The notes under the pieces are model-generated. The model was not told where the DNA came from. It worked only from the letters and a program-made list of their open reading frames with translations, and ran no database searches. Source: Mauremys mutica (lineage: Eukaryota > Chordata > Testudines > Geoemydidae). Taken from it: a stretch of 64,000 bases of DNA. The position numbers were made by a program, and so were the translations under genes. Position 1 is the first letter of the stretch, and every line of letters begins with the position of its first letter. Location: NCBI RefSeq assembly GCF_020497125.1, contig NC_059082.1:32138965-32202964 (forward strand), written 5' to 3'. Positions 1 to 12,556 of the stretch are shown here, one piece after another.

Positions 1-680
1 TTCCCAATAACATGCTTCAACTCTGATTTAGAGGAACCACAATTAGGAATGGAAGGAGCAGTCCATTCTACATACCTTTGGATCGTCTGCTAGGACAACC
101 AACTAGGGTACTGAGTATTCCCCAGTTATGGTGCTTGTAATGCCAACACCTGTCCGCTAAGAACTGGACAAAAATAAGGAGCTCATTTCACACAGGTTCT
201 GAACAGCTATTCATGATTTATTAATTTTCATGCATAACCTAACTGGGAAAGATTCAACATTGCACCTTAGAGAGAGCAGACAATGTATCAAACTACCAAG
301 CATCTGAACCATCCAGTTCCCCTATCACTTATCTTTTTATAATGAAAATTTGGAGGTAACTAGCCCATAATGGAAATACTTGCTTTCAGTATTTTTAAAT
401 GCCTAGTCAAAAAACCATGGTGACTGATTTGCATACACTGATTATGAAACCATAATTCCAAAGGTAAAGTAAAATCCCCGTGGAACATAATATGAAAACA
501 TACTGTACATATTTTTTGTGCAACAGCTCCAAAATGAGAATTAAGCATGATGCATACAATTCAGTTAGCCCTTCTAGTCTTTACTGTAGTCCCTCAAGGG
601 TCTGAGACTCTATATGCTGTAAATTTATATTAAAACAATAAGATATAAAATTAGTCTTAACATATTTTTTTCCTTTGTAG
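1..680. other. Unique sequence, no feature seen
   Basis: AT-rich sequence without a convincing open frame, terminal repeats or simple repeat. A pyrimidine tract ending in an AG sits at its right edge (about 667-680) and is discussed with the next entry. Confidence 0.6.
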
Positions 681-1344
681 CTCTTATATGAAATACCTAG
701 TATCGCACTTAGAGTTCAGTAAGTATGAAGAGTTTTCAGCGGTAGATATTAGGCCCGCAGTATTTTGTTCTTATCATTGCTTACAAAAGGGGTTGCCACT
801 AAAACCTTCAGTTTTGTCTTTGCACATGGACAGCACTACCATGCTATTCTGGATCTACCCGACAGTAATATTACTGTCTCGTAAAAGCAATTGGGATGAT
901 TTTAATAGTGGCCTACACAAATTAACTTTTAAATGTACAGGGAAAGCGTTGGTAGATGGGTGGTTCAGTGGTATTAAGACACACTGGCATGTGGGGAGCC
1001 CGTCCTACAATACTGAACAATGTTTCTCACTCTCATGCTGGAAGGGTCATTTACCTGAAGTTTATAAACAGCACCCATACCTTGGCAGGCACCTCAGTGG
1101 AGACTGCAACTCTAGCAGGTCGTTTCCCATTGCTACTGTGCCAATCCCCTCATCTCAGCGAAGTGACAGGATGCAGAATTCTAGAGAAAGTCTAATTCCT
1201 GCTGTCAACCACATTGTGACATCCCATGAACCTTTTCTCTCTGTACAGCTAGAGCTGTACCCTGTCAGAAGAGAGCAATCCTGGATAGAGAGTAAGAGCA
1301 GAGGGAGAGGAATGAAATATGGCATTTCACAAAGCCACAGGTAA
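681..1344 (+). other. Unassigned 218-codon open frame, possible exon
   Basis: A reading frame is open from about 679, has its first ATG at 688, and stops at 1342-1344. I do not recognise the protein: it has no signal peptide, no obvious domain and no low-complexity run, and is rich in Ser, His, Trp and Cys. The stretch is preceded by a pyrimidine tract ending in TTTGTAG at 680, which looks like a splice acceptor. It ends in CACAG followed by GTAAAA at 1341, which looks like a splice donor, and the stop codon lies inside that donor. A stop-free run this long is unusual at this base composition, by my rough estimate a few percent chance in a window this size. It could still be chance or an unrecognised repeat. 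The frame ends about 16 bases before the repeat at 1360. Confidence 0.22.
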
Positions 1345-1359
1345 AAGGTTCAAGCCACA

Positions 1360-1482
1360 GGGTGCTGAAACAATTTGTACAGTGGGGGCGCTGAGAACCA
1401 CTGAACCAAACTGTAAACCCTGTAGATGCTAGAAACCACTTCAAGCCAGGGGGTGCGGCAGCACCCGTAGTTCCAGCACCTA
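1360..1482. mobile_element. Short inverted-terminal-repeat element
   Basis: The left end AGGGTGCTGAAAC and the right end GTTCCAGCACCTA are imperfect inverted repeats around about 100 bases of non-coding sequence. I recognise the internal part as a short repeat common in turtle genomes. Superfamily is not clear and I see no target duplication. Confidence 0.5.
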
Positions 1483-4259
1483 TGCCTAAAGCTCCCATTG
1501 GTCAGAAACTGGACTGTGTTTCCTAACAGGCTTTCCTCCTGCTTGAGTGGTAAAACCACAGGAGGAAGCCAGATGGCAATTGTGCAGCTAGAGGAGGTTT
1601 GGGTGCGAGCCTCTAAGATCAGAAATTTGCACAAGGTAATCAGAGACTAAACAAAATGTCAGATTTTCATTATTAACCTTTCAACTCTGGTTTCCCTCCT
1701 TTATGGCATATAATTCATATGCCTGAGGTATGCACCAGAGTTCAAAGCTCAACAGTAAACATTTAAAGCTTTGAACAATTACTTGCTGGGGACAGGTGGA
1801 CATTAAACAGCATCAGGTAAGTCTTATGATTCAGTGGTCCATCAATTTATTTGATCAGATAACTAAAGGACTGTTGATGCTTGATGGAACCGACACTGAA
1901 TACAGCCTTGGCAGCCTAACATTGCAAGTCTGAGCTCCAGATGGAAATATAAATTCATAATAGGTTTAGGGCAGACATCCAAAGTGCCGTCACACCAAGG
2001 TTGCATCACAGTGGAAGCAATTTGCAACCTCACTGGAAATACGGTGTAAGGAATCAAAGTGATCCTTTGAGGACAAAAGCAAGACCAATATTTTGTCATG
2101 TCTACACAAAGCAGTCCACAGCATAATATTAAATATGCAAAAAGGTTAAATTCAGGACAGTTGCCTTTGAAACCTCGTTTTGCTATCACTTCCTGAGCCC
2201 TTTTCTTTCTCTCTATAGAAACCAACATACCAAAAGACATTTAAATCTCCTTCCTGTGCACACATCGTTTTCCTTTAGAGTCAGTTTCTCAGCAAACCCC
2301 TAAATGTACCGGTCAAAAAAGAGCCTCTTGAATAAAGAATAAAATAAAACGTTAAGACTTCTCTTTGCCAATGAGTGAAATGTTGCAAAACATGGCCTTC
2401 TAAAAGTAGATTCCTAACTCTCTGCAAAGCAAACAGGTATGCACACAAAATAAGCACATTGAAATGCTGGGTTAAAACCAACTGAAAATTTAACCCAAAG
2501 TGTCGCTCTAGAATAGAGATTGTTCAGGAAAGCAGGACTCACGTATGTTAGTCACTGGAGCTTTCTAGATAATGGCAAAAAGAAACAGAGGTCGCTAAAA
2601 GTAACAGAGTTAAAGGATTACATTCTGAGAGGAATTTTTCTGTATTCCTGAACAAGAGTCTTTCCAAAATCTTTAAAGTAACATACAATAAATATTTTAA
2701 TTGTCGTTCTATATATCTCAAACTAGATATATTCAAATCTTAACACTCTCTGGAACAGATTATATTCCCCAATGTGGACTTTTTTTTTGGTAGGTACAGG
2801 AGCATTTCCTTGTCAACAAGGTGGCTCTGATACCGAGTACTGTGTCTTCAGGAAGCAGTTACACTTTCCTATTATTCCTAGTCCCTTTCTTCACCAACCT
2901 ACACCCAGATTCCCATGACCCTTTTGTATGTTCTCCACTATGTTGTGTTGCACAGATGCAGAACATTACAACTCAAAGGGCAGATACACAGTCATAACCT
3001 TGACTTGCTGACTGCATGGTTTATTACAAGACAGAGTACCGGTAAATTAAAAGGATATAAAAGGATTTTTTAAATTTTGAAGCATGTGTGTCTGGAGGGG
3101 AATCCCACATCATGTGCAAGACAGGGCCCTATACCATGTGAAATTACTGTGTCCTCCCCAACCAGGAAGCATTCAAATCTCACATGATAGCTCATAAGTA
3201 AGAAATCCTAACTCGGGTGAGTAGTTTTTCCTGGTGAAATGTCTTCCTAACCGACCAGTAATGTTATATTGGTGAAAAATAAAAACAAAACCCAACACCC
3301 TTCTGCATAGTTTTCTTTTTTTAAATTTAGAAAAATATATAAAACACAAAACTGGAATGGTGTATTTATGACATGCCCCTGGTGTACTGAGACTGTCCTC
3401 TCAGTCACAGTACGCCTTTCAGATATTTCCATCCATTAGGCTGTCCTCCTACCACAAGGAGTGCCAGCCCCCACAGAATATATTAACCCATTTTATGTTG
3501 CTTAATTTACATCGTGTACTGGAAACAGTGCACCTCCTATGCTGCCCCATACACCGGAGATATCACCTACTGTAGCCTCATCTTTTCAAAGAGCAACAAG
3601 CCACATCCTGCTATTGTACAGAAACTGCAGCAGAGGTCAGCAGAGAAAGGATTAATTAATATAACAGAACAATTTGAAGTAACACAGGTACTAGCAGCGC
3701 TCAGTTTTGCAGTGTTATCAGACAGTGTGGTGAAATGTGTGTGATTTATTCCATTCTCTTCCTTTTCATCTCAGAAAACTGTCAGCATTGTTGTACCAAC
3801 AACATACTGTTACAGTGGCATTGTGAATAGCTCTTGGATAGCAAACAAGAAATATTAAGTGAGCTTTGCCAATTACTTACCGTATGTTTTGCTCACATGC
3901 TGACTTATTCCCTTTGAATGCTATTGTTGGAATGTCTACCCTTTTAAAAATAATAAGCACCACTTAAGAGCAATTGTTATTTTAATTGCGAATTGGGATC
4001 GTAAATCTTTTGTTTAAAAGGCAATTGTATGTTCTGCTGAACTCTTTTGAATGTGCTGGGCTTTAATTCCCTTGCAGGCAACTTCGGTTATAATGAAATT
4101 TTTCACTTGCAAATTAGATTTGCTTGTAGCAGGAAACAAAAAGCCATCATCAGAGAAACAGTAAAAAGGGGCTTATCCTTACCTAGGATGAACAATTAGT
4201 TGCAGTGGCTGCCATTAGGAAAGCCTAGGTTTTTTGGCTGGATATGTTGCTTTATGATC
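1483..4259. other. Unique sequence, no feature seen
   Basis: AT-rich, with only small open frames scattered on both strands as expected by chance. There are no terminal repeats, no microsatellite and no recognisable coding motif. Short poly-T and poly-A runs occur at about 2781 and 3316. Confidence 0.5.
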
Positions 4260-4262
4260 TCA

Positions 4263-4473
4263 GGGCAGGTCTACGTTACCACTTAAGTCGATCTAACTTC
4301 TGTCGCTCAGAGGTGTGAAAAAAAAACACCCCCCCACCCCGAGCGACACAAGTTACAGTGCTATCCACACCGGCACTATGTCAGCTGGAGATTACGTGGG
4401 TGGTAGATCGTCTCCGCCTCTCGCGGAGGTGGAGGAATTATGCTGTTGGGAGAGCGCTCTTGGACATAGTGAT
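4263..4473 (+). mobile_element. Harbinger-type MITE, 3'-truncated
   Basis: The left terminal repeat GGGCAGGTCTACG follows a TCA, the same arrangement as the complete copy at 61772-61948. The body has the CGCTCAGAGGTGTGAAAAA stretch and the nested GC-rich palindromes (CTCTCGCGGAGG near 4420) typical of these reptile MITEs. The right end is lost near 4473, where sequence passes into a poly-A run. Non-autonomous and non-coding. Confidence 0.75.
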
Positions 4474-5344
4474 TTAAAAAAAAAAATCTAGAAATTGACA
4501 TAACTGACCTTCTAAAAAGAATCCACTCCAAGGTTCCCCCTCCGGTCCTTTGCTCAATAAGCTAGTACAATACATACACTATTGCGTCAGTGAACTAACA
4601 AAGTCATTGCCTCAGAGAACGCCACTCCCCATCCTGAAATCAGTTAGGAAATATGGCATTAAAGTGTAAAAAAACTCCTCCCCAAAAAACACACCAAAGC
4701 CTCTTGCATACCTGCTCCTCCGATCTCCCCTTCTAGCTGAGCGGGATGCTCTTTTGAGATAACTTGATAAAATCACCACCACTAGCACAGTGCATGTCTT
4801 ACAATGGAGTCGAGAAAAAGAAATCGCAAGCAAATATAATTGGGGGGTAATTTGTTCTTTAACCAAAGAGTGCTTAGTTTCTATTTATATAGGGGCAGGG
4901 CCCCAGCTGATGTAAATCAGTGTAATTCCATGAAGTTCTGCGGAGCTAGCCCACAGTGCCTTATATCACCCGACTTCACCTGAAAGTGCAGGACACAGGG
5001 TACTACTGGATATAACTTGTCTCACAGCAGTGGGGATGGGAAATGTGGACCAACGACATGTGAGTAAACTCCTGCTCCTTGGCACTCCAACTCAGCAACT
5101 ACTTAAGCACATGCCCAACTCTTTGTGAGTAAAGATCCTTTTGCAACCAAAACCTCTCTCCCCCCCGCCCTCCAATCCCCCATCTCCTTCAGTTCCACAT
5201 CCTTTCCTCTGTCTCTTTCCATGTAAATCATGGCTACTGTCAGCAATACATCCAATATCTCATTTACATGAGCAACTCAAGACCAATCAATTTATCTTCA
5301 CCACTCGCCCACAAGTTAGCAAAGAATTTTCATTCTCATGTTAC
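4474..5344. other. Mostly unique sequence with a weak palindromic remnant
   Basis: Around 4903-4970 there is a fragment resembling one arm of the old palindromic repeats that contain CAGCTGATGTAAATCAG. The rest shows nothing recognisable. A C-rich stretch lies at about 5157-5190. Confidence 0.4.
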
Positions 5345-5475
5345 TTTAAAAAAATGCCAGGGAACTGAGACACAGACAGATTAAGCAACTTGCCCAAGGT
5401 CACAAAATAAGTCTGTTGCAGAGCCAGGACCTCCTGAGTCCCAGCCCAATGCTTTAATCACCAGACCATCCTTCC
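5345..5475 (+). repeat. Ancient MIR/CORE-SINE-like remnant
   Basis: The order GGGAACTGAGACACAGACAG, then GCAACTTGCCCAAGGTCACA, then GCAGAGCCAGGACCTCCTGA is the well-known conserved core of MIR-like SINEs of amniotes. Non-coding and heavily diverged. I cannot assign a subfamily. Confidence 0.65.
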
Positions 5476-8345
5476 TTCTATGTTATACACACATATTTCT
5501 TTACTGAGAATATTGGATCTAATTTAAACTTGAAGTTATGTTTCCTCTGACCTGGCATCTTGTATAAAGTTCCTAGACTTTGTATTTTCTTGAGGCCATA
5601 ATAATTCTGGCATTGTACAATCAAATTGTTATTTCAGTAACTAAAGCACATGTGAGAGGGAAGTACTGTATTTTTAGGCTTGCTGAAGGAGGCATTGTTC
5701 ATTTTTATCCTTTCACTGGGTGATCTTTATCTCTGGCTGCCTTTGGGATTTCTTCTTTTCTTATTCTTTTCCCCCCGTTAGAAGAACACCAAAGGCATTT
5801 TTATAAAGCTCACCCTAACAAATCCCCATCTCTAGGAACAAGCCACAACTAATTTGGGAAAGTCAGCAGATGGGAGCAGACACGCAGAGGATAATGAACA
5901 GACATGAGGAGAACGATCCCCACATTCAAGCAGAAATAGATAAGTAACTGAAAACAGATTCATTTAATGACACTGGCATTAGGCTCAGCCGAAGCTTGAG
6001 GCTTTGGAACTTGACACACTGTAGAAAGAGGAAGTTCTTCCTCTGGAAAAGAAGAAAATGTCATTTAGGCTTTTTTAGGGGACATAGATTGACGGCACCT
6101 GCTCACAGCTCATTTCTTTTGACAATGGCAGCAGAGAGGAGTATAGGGCTTTGCTCCACTCCAGCTACCCTCTTAAAATCTTACACTGTGGTTTTGGTGT
6201 TCGTAATCAGCTCCAAAAGCAATATCTAGACATTTGACCACAAATGCGGGGGCGGGGGGGAGGAAGGGTACAGAAGGGCCTTCAACCCTTTGATCAGGCA
6301 GAAGCTAGTTCTGATTTGGGAGCTGCAAGATTTTTGGAATTGTCCTCCTGGAGCTGTGACCCAAAACTATGGGCAAAATGCAGATGAAGACGTTGGACTA
6401 CGACTCTGAACCAGCGTGTTTTTCAAGCTTAAAAAGAAGTTCAAAATATCTTATTTTGTTTCTCTCTGCCTTCTGTGGCATAATATAGTTAGGATTATAT
6501 CCTCACAAATGGGCAGCTAATTGGAGTGGAGTGTAGGAACCTAGAATTTGCTAGTCTGTATCAGACCATTGATTTATAAGCTCTGTATTCTGCCTTCAGC
6601 AGTGTACCACGCCCGAGTCAGAGGAAAATCACCTACACTCCATGATCCACTTTGCCAAGTGTGCATGCTGTCTCTGTGTGAATGTGTTGGGGCAGTGACG
6701 GAGTGAAATAATCTCCCCTCCACCCCCCTTGTTCTGGTGAGCAATTTAAACCTTTGGGGTTTAGCCAAATCCTCAGTAGTGGTTCATTTAATCCTCTAAT
6801 ACTATTGCCAGTTTAGGATTTTTACCTCACAGAGTAGTTGCTAAAGGTGCACTGATTACAATATTCAAACACTGTTTTTCACTGTTATTTTTTGTCAAAT
6901 ACCCCAAATGGTAAAAGGTGTCTAGAGAAGAGAAGCATGTATTCCTACTTGAATTCAGGCTGAAATAAAGTAGGGTCTTCCCACAGGACACAGAGTTTGC
7001 AAGTCAAGGCTACCTGTCTACAAACTCTTTGATGAAGCTAACTGATATGTTTATCAGTTGTGGGAGCTGCAGACTGATCTTTCAGTTCCAACAGCTCTCT
7101 GGACATTATGCTTGTACCTTTTCTCACACACCACCCCTGAATTACATTTAGTTTGCAAAATGAAAAAAATAAATAAAGATTGGCTTAAACTAAAAGGCCC
7201 TGTTCCAAATAGACTCTAACTGGGGATCTTTGTATCCAAGCTCCTAGGGCACGACGGTAATATATCCCTGAACTTGAGGGAAGTTGGGATGTGAATCTAA
7301 AATTTGTGCCCATCTCTGTAAAAATCCAGCCACTCCTGAAACCTGGCAAAGTCAATTTTAACTAGTTTTTTCCCAGGGAGTTGCTGGGTAAGACATAGAA
7401 GTGTGCCTTACAATGAAGTTTCTTTCCCACAGGTGAAAAAGGAGGCCCTGGGACAACTCGACAAGATGAACCCTGGCAAACAGTAATGCTGGAGCTAGCC
7501 AATGTAAATCCTTCCAAATGGCACAAAAACGGTGAGATGTGATCTTTCATTCCTCTCCCCACTGAGCATGTAACTATCCTCCTCAAAAAGAAAATCAAAG
7601 CCCTACCTCAAGCTGTGCACTGCATCATCTGCTGTTCGGTAACATTGGGCCCATTACAGGGGAACCCTGGCTCACTTGCTTTCAGCTCCTTACTCAGCCT
7701 ATCTCCCTTAATGCCATTTACCTTTTAACTTCAAGGCTACCTTCCCTGCATGGTGAAGTCTGACAGCTTCAGTATATGCCAAAAATCATTGTGTTCCATT
7801 AGTTTCTTTCTTATTACAGGGATTTTCAGTGTATCACATGGATTTCATGTCTCTATGTGGCAATACACACACACGGGATTGTTGTGGAGACTAGTGTGAA
7901 AGATAAAAAGAGTGGCCAGTCTCTCCTGTGCTCTTAGCACCCAGAAAAAGGTCGGTTTGATACAAAGATTCAGAACAGAAGATGGTAGCAGAACTGCCAA
8001 GAGAAGCAGTGGTAGACTAAGGTAGGAATTTTAGGTGGTGCAGACATCATCTATAGTTAAAGCTCCCTAAAAGCAAAAGAAAAGAGATCTTAAAACTTTG
8101 TCAAACAACCATTCAGACTGAAATTTTTCACACCGGGTGTCTGCCTCAGGCTGATTTCTGTTTTGATTAGGTTAGAATTTTTTTTTTGGAGGGGGGCGCA
8201 GAGAAGCGAGAGGGGAAGAGTTTCAGCTAAAATGGTTCTGCCGTTTCAGAAACAAAAACTGCAGTTCATACATGTGGAATGGAGGTTTGTTAGAGTCTGG
8301 CAAATAAGTACTGATAAAACTGTTAAACCCCACCATCATGTATCT
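5476..8345. other. Mostly unique sequence
   Basis: No gene seen. Between about 6556 and 6610 a short stretch starting TCTGTATCAGACCATTG resembles the 5' part of reversed CR1 3' ends, but it is too diverged to call. A G-rich run lies at about 6246-6268 and a short CA run at about 7865. Confidence 0.45.
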
Positions 8346-8411
8346 CACACACACACACACCCACTCCACTCCACTCCACTCCACTCCACTCCACTCCACT
8401 CCACTCCACTC
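8346..8411. repeat. Compound microsatellite (CA)n then (CCACT)n
   Basis: A short CA dinucleotide run (about 8346-8361) continues into roughly ten perfect copies of the pentamer CCACT (8361-8411). Perfect copies suggest an actively slipping, polymorphic locus. Confidence 0.97.
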
Positions 8412-10088
8412 GTAATTTTCTTGGCAGCACTCAAATCATCTTTTGTTTTCTTTCCTTACGTCATGCTGACTTTTTCCCTGTCCTTTCTTTATTTTGTTTT
8501 TTTAAAATCCTTCACAGCAATTAGTATCCCCAACAATTCCTTGTTGTTGGCATGAAACATCTTTACATCTATCCCTGGAGGGCCACCCCTCCTGCATCTG
8601 TAACGGATTTCTTGAAATCCATAGGTTCCATAATTAAGCTGAGAAATACTTTATGTATAGGGTGCATGACATATAGAGTTATAGTAACAGAGCTCTTGGG
8701 TATGTTTTGTTTTAGTTTTAATCTTTAATATTGAACAATACTTCCATCTAGGAAGAACAATGTGATGAGACTACTAAATACACTACTAATTTCCTCCAAT
8801 TTAGAGACTTGTTGACATTTTAAACATTCTGCATGTGTTTGCTGAAAACTATCCTGAATGACTCTCTAGAAGTACAGTACTAGGTGCAGTGCATCATGTA
8901 GCATATTTCAATTTCCTTCACATTTATAAAATACTGGCTCCAGACACCTCGAAAACCTGTGCCCAGAAATCACTGAGACACAAACAAAGGACTCTGCGAA
9001 CATTGCAACTCCAAATCATTTGCATGCAAGAGGAGATTAAATTCCTTTCATTTAAACTTGCTGAATTTGCCTTGCAACCTCCCTGAAATACCACTTTGCA
9101 AGTACAGTGTGTTTTATGAATCTAAAAAAGGGACATCAAACTCTCTTAGATCTTAACAAATTTGATGGAAAAGGTGATTTTTTTTCTCTGTTTTTTCTAT
9201 TGAATACTATGCTAATTCGCTTCAATTTCTTTTTTAAACTAAGCCCAATTATATTCAACCATGCTCTCCATTTTTTTAAAAAAGCTCATTTCTGCCTAGG
9301 AATAACAAGGAAATATGTACATTTCAAATCACTGCTTTGAAGATTTAGCAGCAGGCAACGAATCCCAGACATTCTACCTTCTTTTCTGTTTACCTGTCAA
9401 CTTTCTATGCCTCCTAATTTCAAAACCTGCACTCTCTTGTCACGGTCAGCAATGCAAAAAATATCCTTCTGTTCTCTGAGTCAGATTGAAGAACTTCATG
9501 CTATGCAGACAGATCACCAAGGGAACCAAGAAAATTAACAAACCCACTTAGGTGATTTCTTCTATGATTAGCCCCACAGCCTGTAGGCACCATCAGTTTG
9601 CATCCAATATAAACTCTGACAAGCATAGAGAAAACTTCTAACATCTCCAATTTACTTAAATAAATTACCCTTATAATGAGCAATAATAGTTTTGCCTAAG
9701 CCAAAACAGTCTACCTGCAGCTGTGAGGTGAAGGGGTAACAATTGATCTGCAGGGTTAGCTAGAGACAGAATGATTTCTTTTTATTCTTCATTTTTATTT
9801 ATTTATTTATTTAAAGAAAAGGTTGTTTGTTGCTCTGAATCTCAAAAAGGAGCAAAGCTTCCATTCAAAGTCCATTTTCTATGCAGCTGGGTCTAGCCAG
9901 CCTGTTATTAAACCATGGCCAGGTCCAAGGAAGAATTCCAGTACTTCTCTTGATGCAAAGTCAGATTAAATGGAAATAGCCCATATTTATAACCCATTAC
10001 TTCTGGCAAGACAAACCCAACATGAGATCCAAACCTGAGGTGAAATCCTGGCCGCACTGAAATCAATGGGCATTCTGCCATCAACTTC
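8412..10088. other. Mostly unique sequence with an (ATTT)n run
   Basis: No gene seen. A short (ATTT)n run occupies 9791-9816. At about 10030-10085 a stretch containing GGTGAAATCCTGGCC followed by TGAAATCAATGGGCA resembles one half of a common amniote palindromic repeat. Confidence 0.5.
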
Positions 10089-10089
10089 A

Positions 10090-10250
10090 AAGGTGTGTTC
10101 TTACCCCAAGGTAACTAACACCTGCTAAATTTCTAATGAAGGCAGTTCATAGCTTTCACCCATTATTAGGTTGACCTGCTAATGTGTGTGAAAGCTATAA
10201 ATTGCCTTGTCTACCACATGTTAGTTAACGTAAGGTAAGAACAGGCCTTT
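10090..10250. mobile_element. Palindromic MITE-like repeat
   Basis: Outer inverted arms at 10096-10121 and 10218-10243 match at about 21 of 26 positions (TGTTCTTACC on each side reading inwards). A second inner pair shares TAGCTTTCAC (near 10152 and, reversed, near 10191). The structure is a long imperfect hairpin of about 160 bases, as expected for a non-autonomous DNA transposon. It has no coding capacity, and I see no clear target duplication. Confidence 0.65.
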
Positions 10251-10354
10251 TTTCCTAGTGACGACAAGACCAAATGGGCCAAGATTTCTACCCCAGTTTT
10301 TTTGTGAAAACGAAACCTTGATTTATATTACAATGGACCTAGAGTCCCCATCTG

Positions 10355-10535
10355 AGATCAGACTCTCATTGTGCTAGCTTCTACACAAACAGTCCCTGCC
10401 ATGACAAGTTTATAATCTAATAACAATGCAAAAGGTGAGAAGGGAAACAAAGGCGCAGAGAGGTGAAGTGACTGGCCTAAGGTCATACAGCAGGTCACCA
10501 GCAGAACCCAGGTGTGCTGACTCACAGACATGCTT
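10355..10535 (+). repeat. Ancient SINE-like remnant (MIR-type 3' core)
   Basis: The phrase ACAGTCCCTGCCATGACAAG, then GGCGCAGAGAGGTGAAGTGA, then GGTCATACAGCAGGTCACCA follows the order of a widespread amniote MIR-like repeat. A related piece occurs at 26786-26890. Non-coding. Confidence 0.6.
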
Positions 10536-11651
10536 CCAGAATGCAATTATGAAATTCAGATTAAACTACTTATCCTTCATCCTGTCTTAGTCCCAAAAAA
10601 GACAAAGTATCTAACAACTGCTTCATTTTATTTACTATTATAAACACAAACAAATCAAAACACATTGTCAGAATGTTAAGGTTCAAAGTCAAGGATTCAG
10701 ATGTTAGGAAATGCCAAAATTATGGGAGGAGAGAAGAGATACTTCACTTGAAAACCTTCGCACCTGTTTTTTCCCCCCGTTATTTTTGGTGATCAAGCTC
10801 AAAGAGCAAAAACCTAAGACGGGCTGAGCATCTGCAGCTCTAGTAGAAGTCAGTGGGAACTGAGAGTGCATAGCACCTTTGAAATCCAGAATTTCTGTTC
10901 TCTCGTTGCTCATTTTGACTACTGCTTCTATTTATAAGTTCGAGCACTTTTGATAAGTTCATTTGCTGGAACATAAACATTGGGCTTTAACTAAGAACTG
11001 CTCTGATTCCATCAACATAATAATAAATGCATGAAACCTTTATGAGAATTTCCACCCAATTCAGCACACCGCCACACAGCCATCTTTAATGAAAGACACA
11101 TGACTGATGCTATTGATCTGGCGTCAGTCAAAGGATTCCTAGTAAGTGGATGCATTCTATCTCAAACTTTCAAGATTTCACTCAGGTTTCAAAGTGTTTG
11201 CAAACAGTCTAGCCTGTTTTCCCAAAAGAAAAATGCAATATGTGTTTACATACTGAGGGATCTAACAAGGGCTTGAGGGCATTCAAGGAAAATTTACCCT
11301 CACCTGTTAAAGCTTTCCATTGCAGAGAAAAAATGGCACTTTAAAACAAGGCAATAGAGTATCTTACGACCAGGCTAATCTACATTCATCATACATAGGC
11401 ACATTTCTGGGTTGTTCTAAGACTGTGGGCAATCATAAAATGATTCAAAACACTTCATGAAACTCCATCGAATTTTAAACAATGGTTAGAGGTTTGTGTG
11501 CATCACCTGCCATCTGGTTTGTGCTTTGCCTGCCTTCATAATCAATGTAGGTCAGTCGCTGGAAATGGCAAAAGATGTGATCATCCCATGCCTCCTTTCT
11601 TATGTAAATAGACTACTTAAAACATATATTTAATATAATAAGATTCCATAA
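10536..11651. other. Unique sequence, possible conserved block
   Basis: No gene or repeat recognised. The stretch 10980-11130 is AT-rich with many homeodomain-like words (AATAATAAATGCATG and similar), a texture seen in conserved non-coding elements. This is an impression only. Confidence 0.35.
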
Positions 11652-11830
11652 GGGCTTGTCTACACTTGGAAACTTACTGGAATACCTATTCTGGAATGAG
11701 TGTCCACAGAAGTTATTTCAGAACATCTGTTACCCTTTAAATTCATACTCTAATTTGCCCTAATTGTGCATGTCAAACCATGTGGTTTGCTATAAGAGAA
11801 AGTTATTCTGAACTAATGTTCAGGAGACCA
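11652..11830 (+). mobile_element. MITE with GGGCTTGTCTACAC terminus, 3' end lost
   Basis: It starts with GGGCTTGTCTACACTT after TAA and continues with CTATTCTGGAATGAG and CAGAAGTTATTTCAGAA, the alternating AT motifs of a reptile Harbinger-type MITE. The right terminal repeat is not recognisable. Related termini occur at 59497. Confidence 0.6.
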
Positions 11831-11876
11831 CGTTTACTGGCAATAGACTCATTACCACCAAGCCATAGGGTCGCCA

Positions 11877-12556
11877 ACCTTCCCAGTTTTGCCGGGAGTC
11901 TCCCGGAATCAGGCTCTATCTCCTGGAGGCTACTGAAGCCAAACTGGGAGATTTTAGGTGCTAAAAGTCCAACGGCGCAGCGGAGCTAAGACAAACTCCC
12001 TGCCTGCCCTGGCTCCACGCTGATCCCGGAAGTGGCCAACACGTCCCTGTTTCCCCAGGGGGGAGGGAGGGCAGGGGGTCTCTGCGCACTGCCCCCGCCC
12101 TGAGTGCTGACTCCACAGCTTCCATTGGCCAGGAACTGCACCCAAAGGCAGGGCATGGAGACCCCTTGCCCTCCCCTCCCCCACGCCAAGAAGCTGCTGC
12201 CAAAGGGTTTGGCCAGTTGCTTTTGGGAGCCCCCCAAGATAAGCGCCACCCAGCTGGAGCCCACACCCCTCAACCCTCACACACCCCAACGCCCTGCCCC
12301 AGCCCAGAGCCCTCACCCCACACCCAAACTCCCTCCCAAAGCCTGCACTCCTCACCCCCTCCTGCACCCAAACTCCCTCCCAAAGCCTGCACCCAGCCCT
12401 GTACTCCAACCGTCTGCCCCAGCCTGGTGAAAGTGAGTGAGGGTGGGGGAGAGCAAGAGATGGAGGGAGGAGGGATGGAGTGAGTTGGGGCAGGGCCTCA
12501 GAGAAGGGGCAGGGCAACGGTGTTTGGGTTTGTGCAACTAGAGAGTTGGCAGCCCT
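11877..12556 (+). mobile_element. GC-rich inverted-terminal-repeat element, copy 1
   Basis: The left end AGGGTCGCCAACC and the right end GTTGGCAGCCCT are inverted repeats. The interior is strongly GC-rich and contains CTCCTGGAGGCTACTG, GGGAGATTTTAGG and the CCATTGGCCAGGAACTG segment. The same interior occurs in reverse orientation at 35332-35972, so this is an interspersed family, probably a non-autonomous DNA transposon. Several overlapping long frames on both strands here follow from GC richness and are not genes. No target duplication seen. Confidence 0.75.

Noticed and set aside
8163..8555. 130-codon open frame
   Set aside because: It runs through the (CA)n/(CCACT)n microsatellite, which makes the repetitive His/Ser/Thr/Pro part. 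The rest has no recognisable motif.
11954..12517. 187-codon minus-strand frame and several overlapping frames
   Set aside because: Inside GC-rich repeat copy 1. Pro/Gly/Trp-rich peptides in five frames are a composition effect, and the reverse copy at 35.3-36.0 kb does not preserve the frame.
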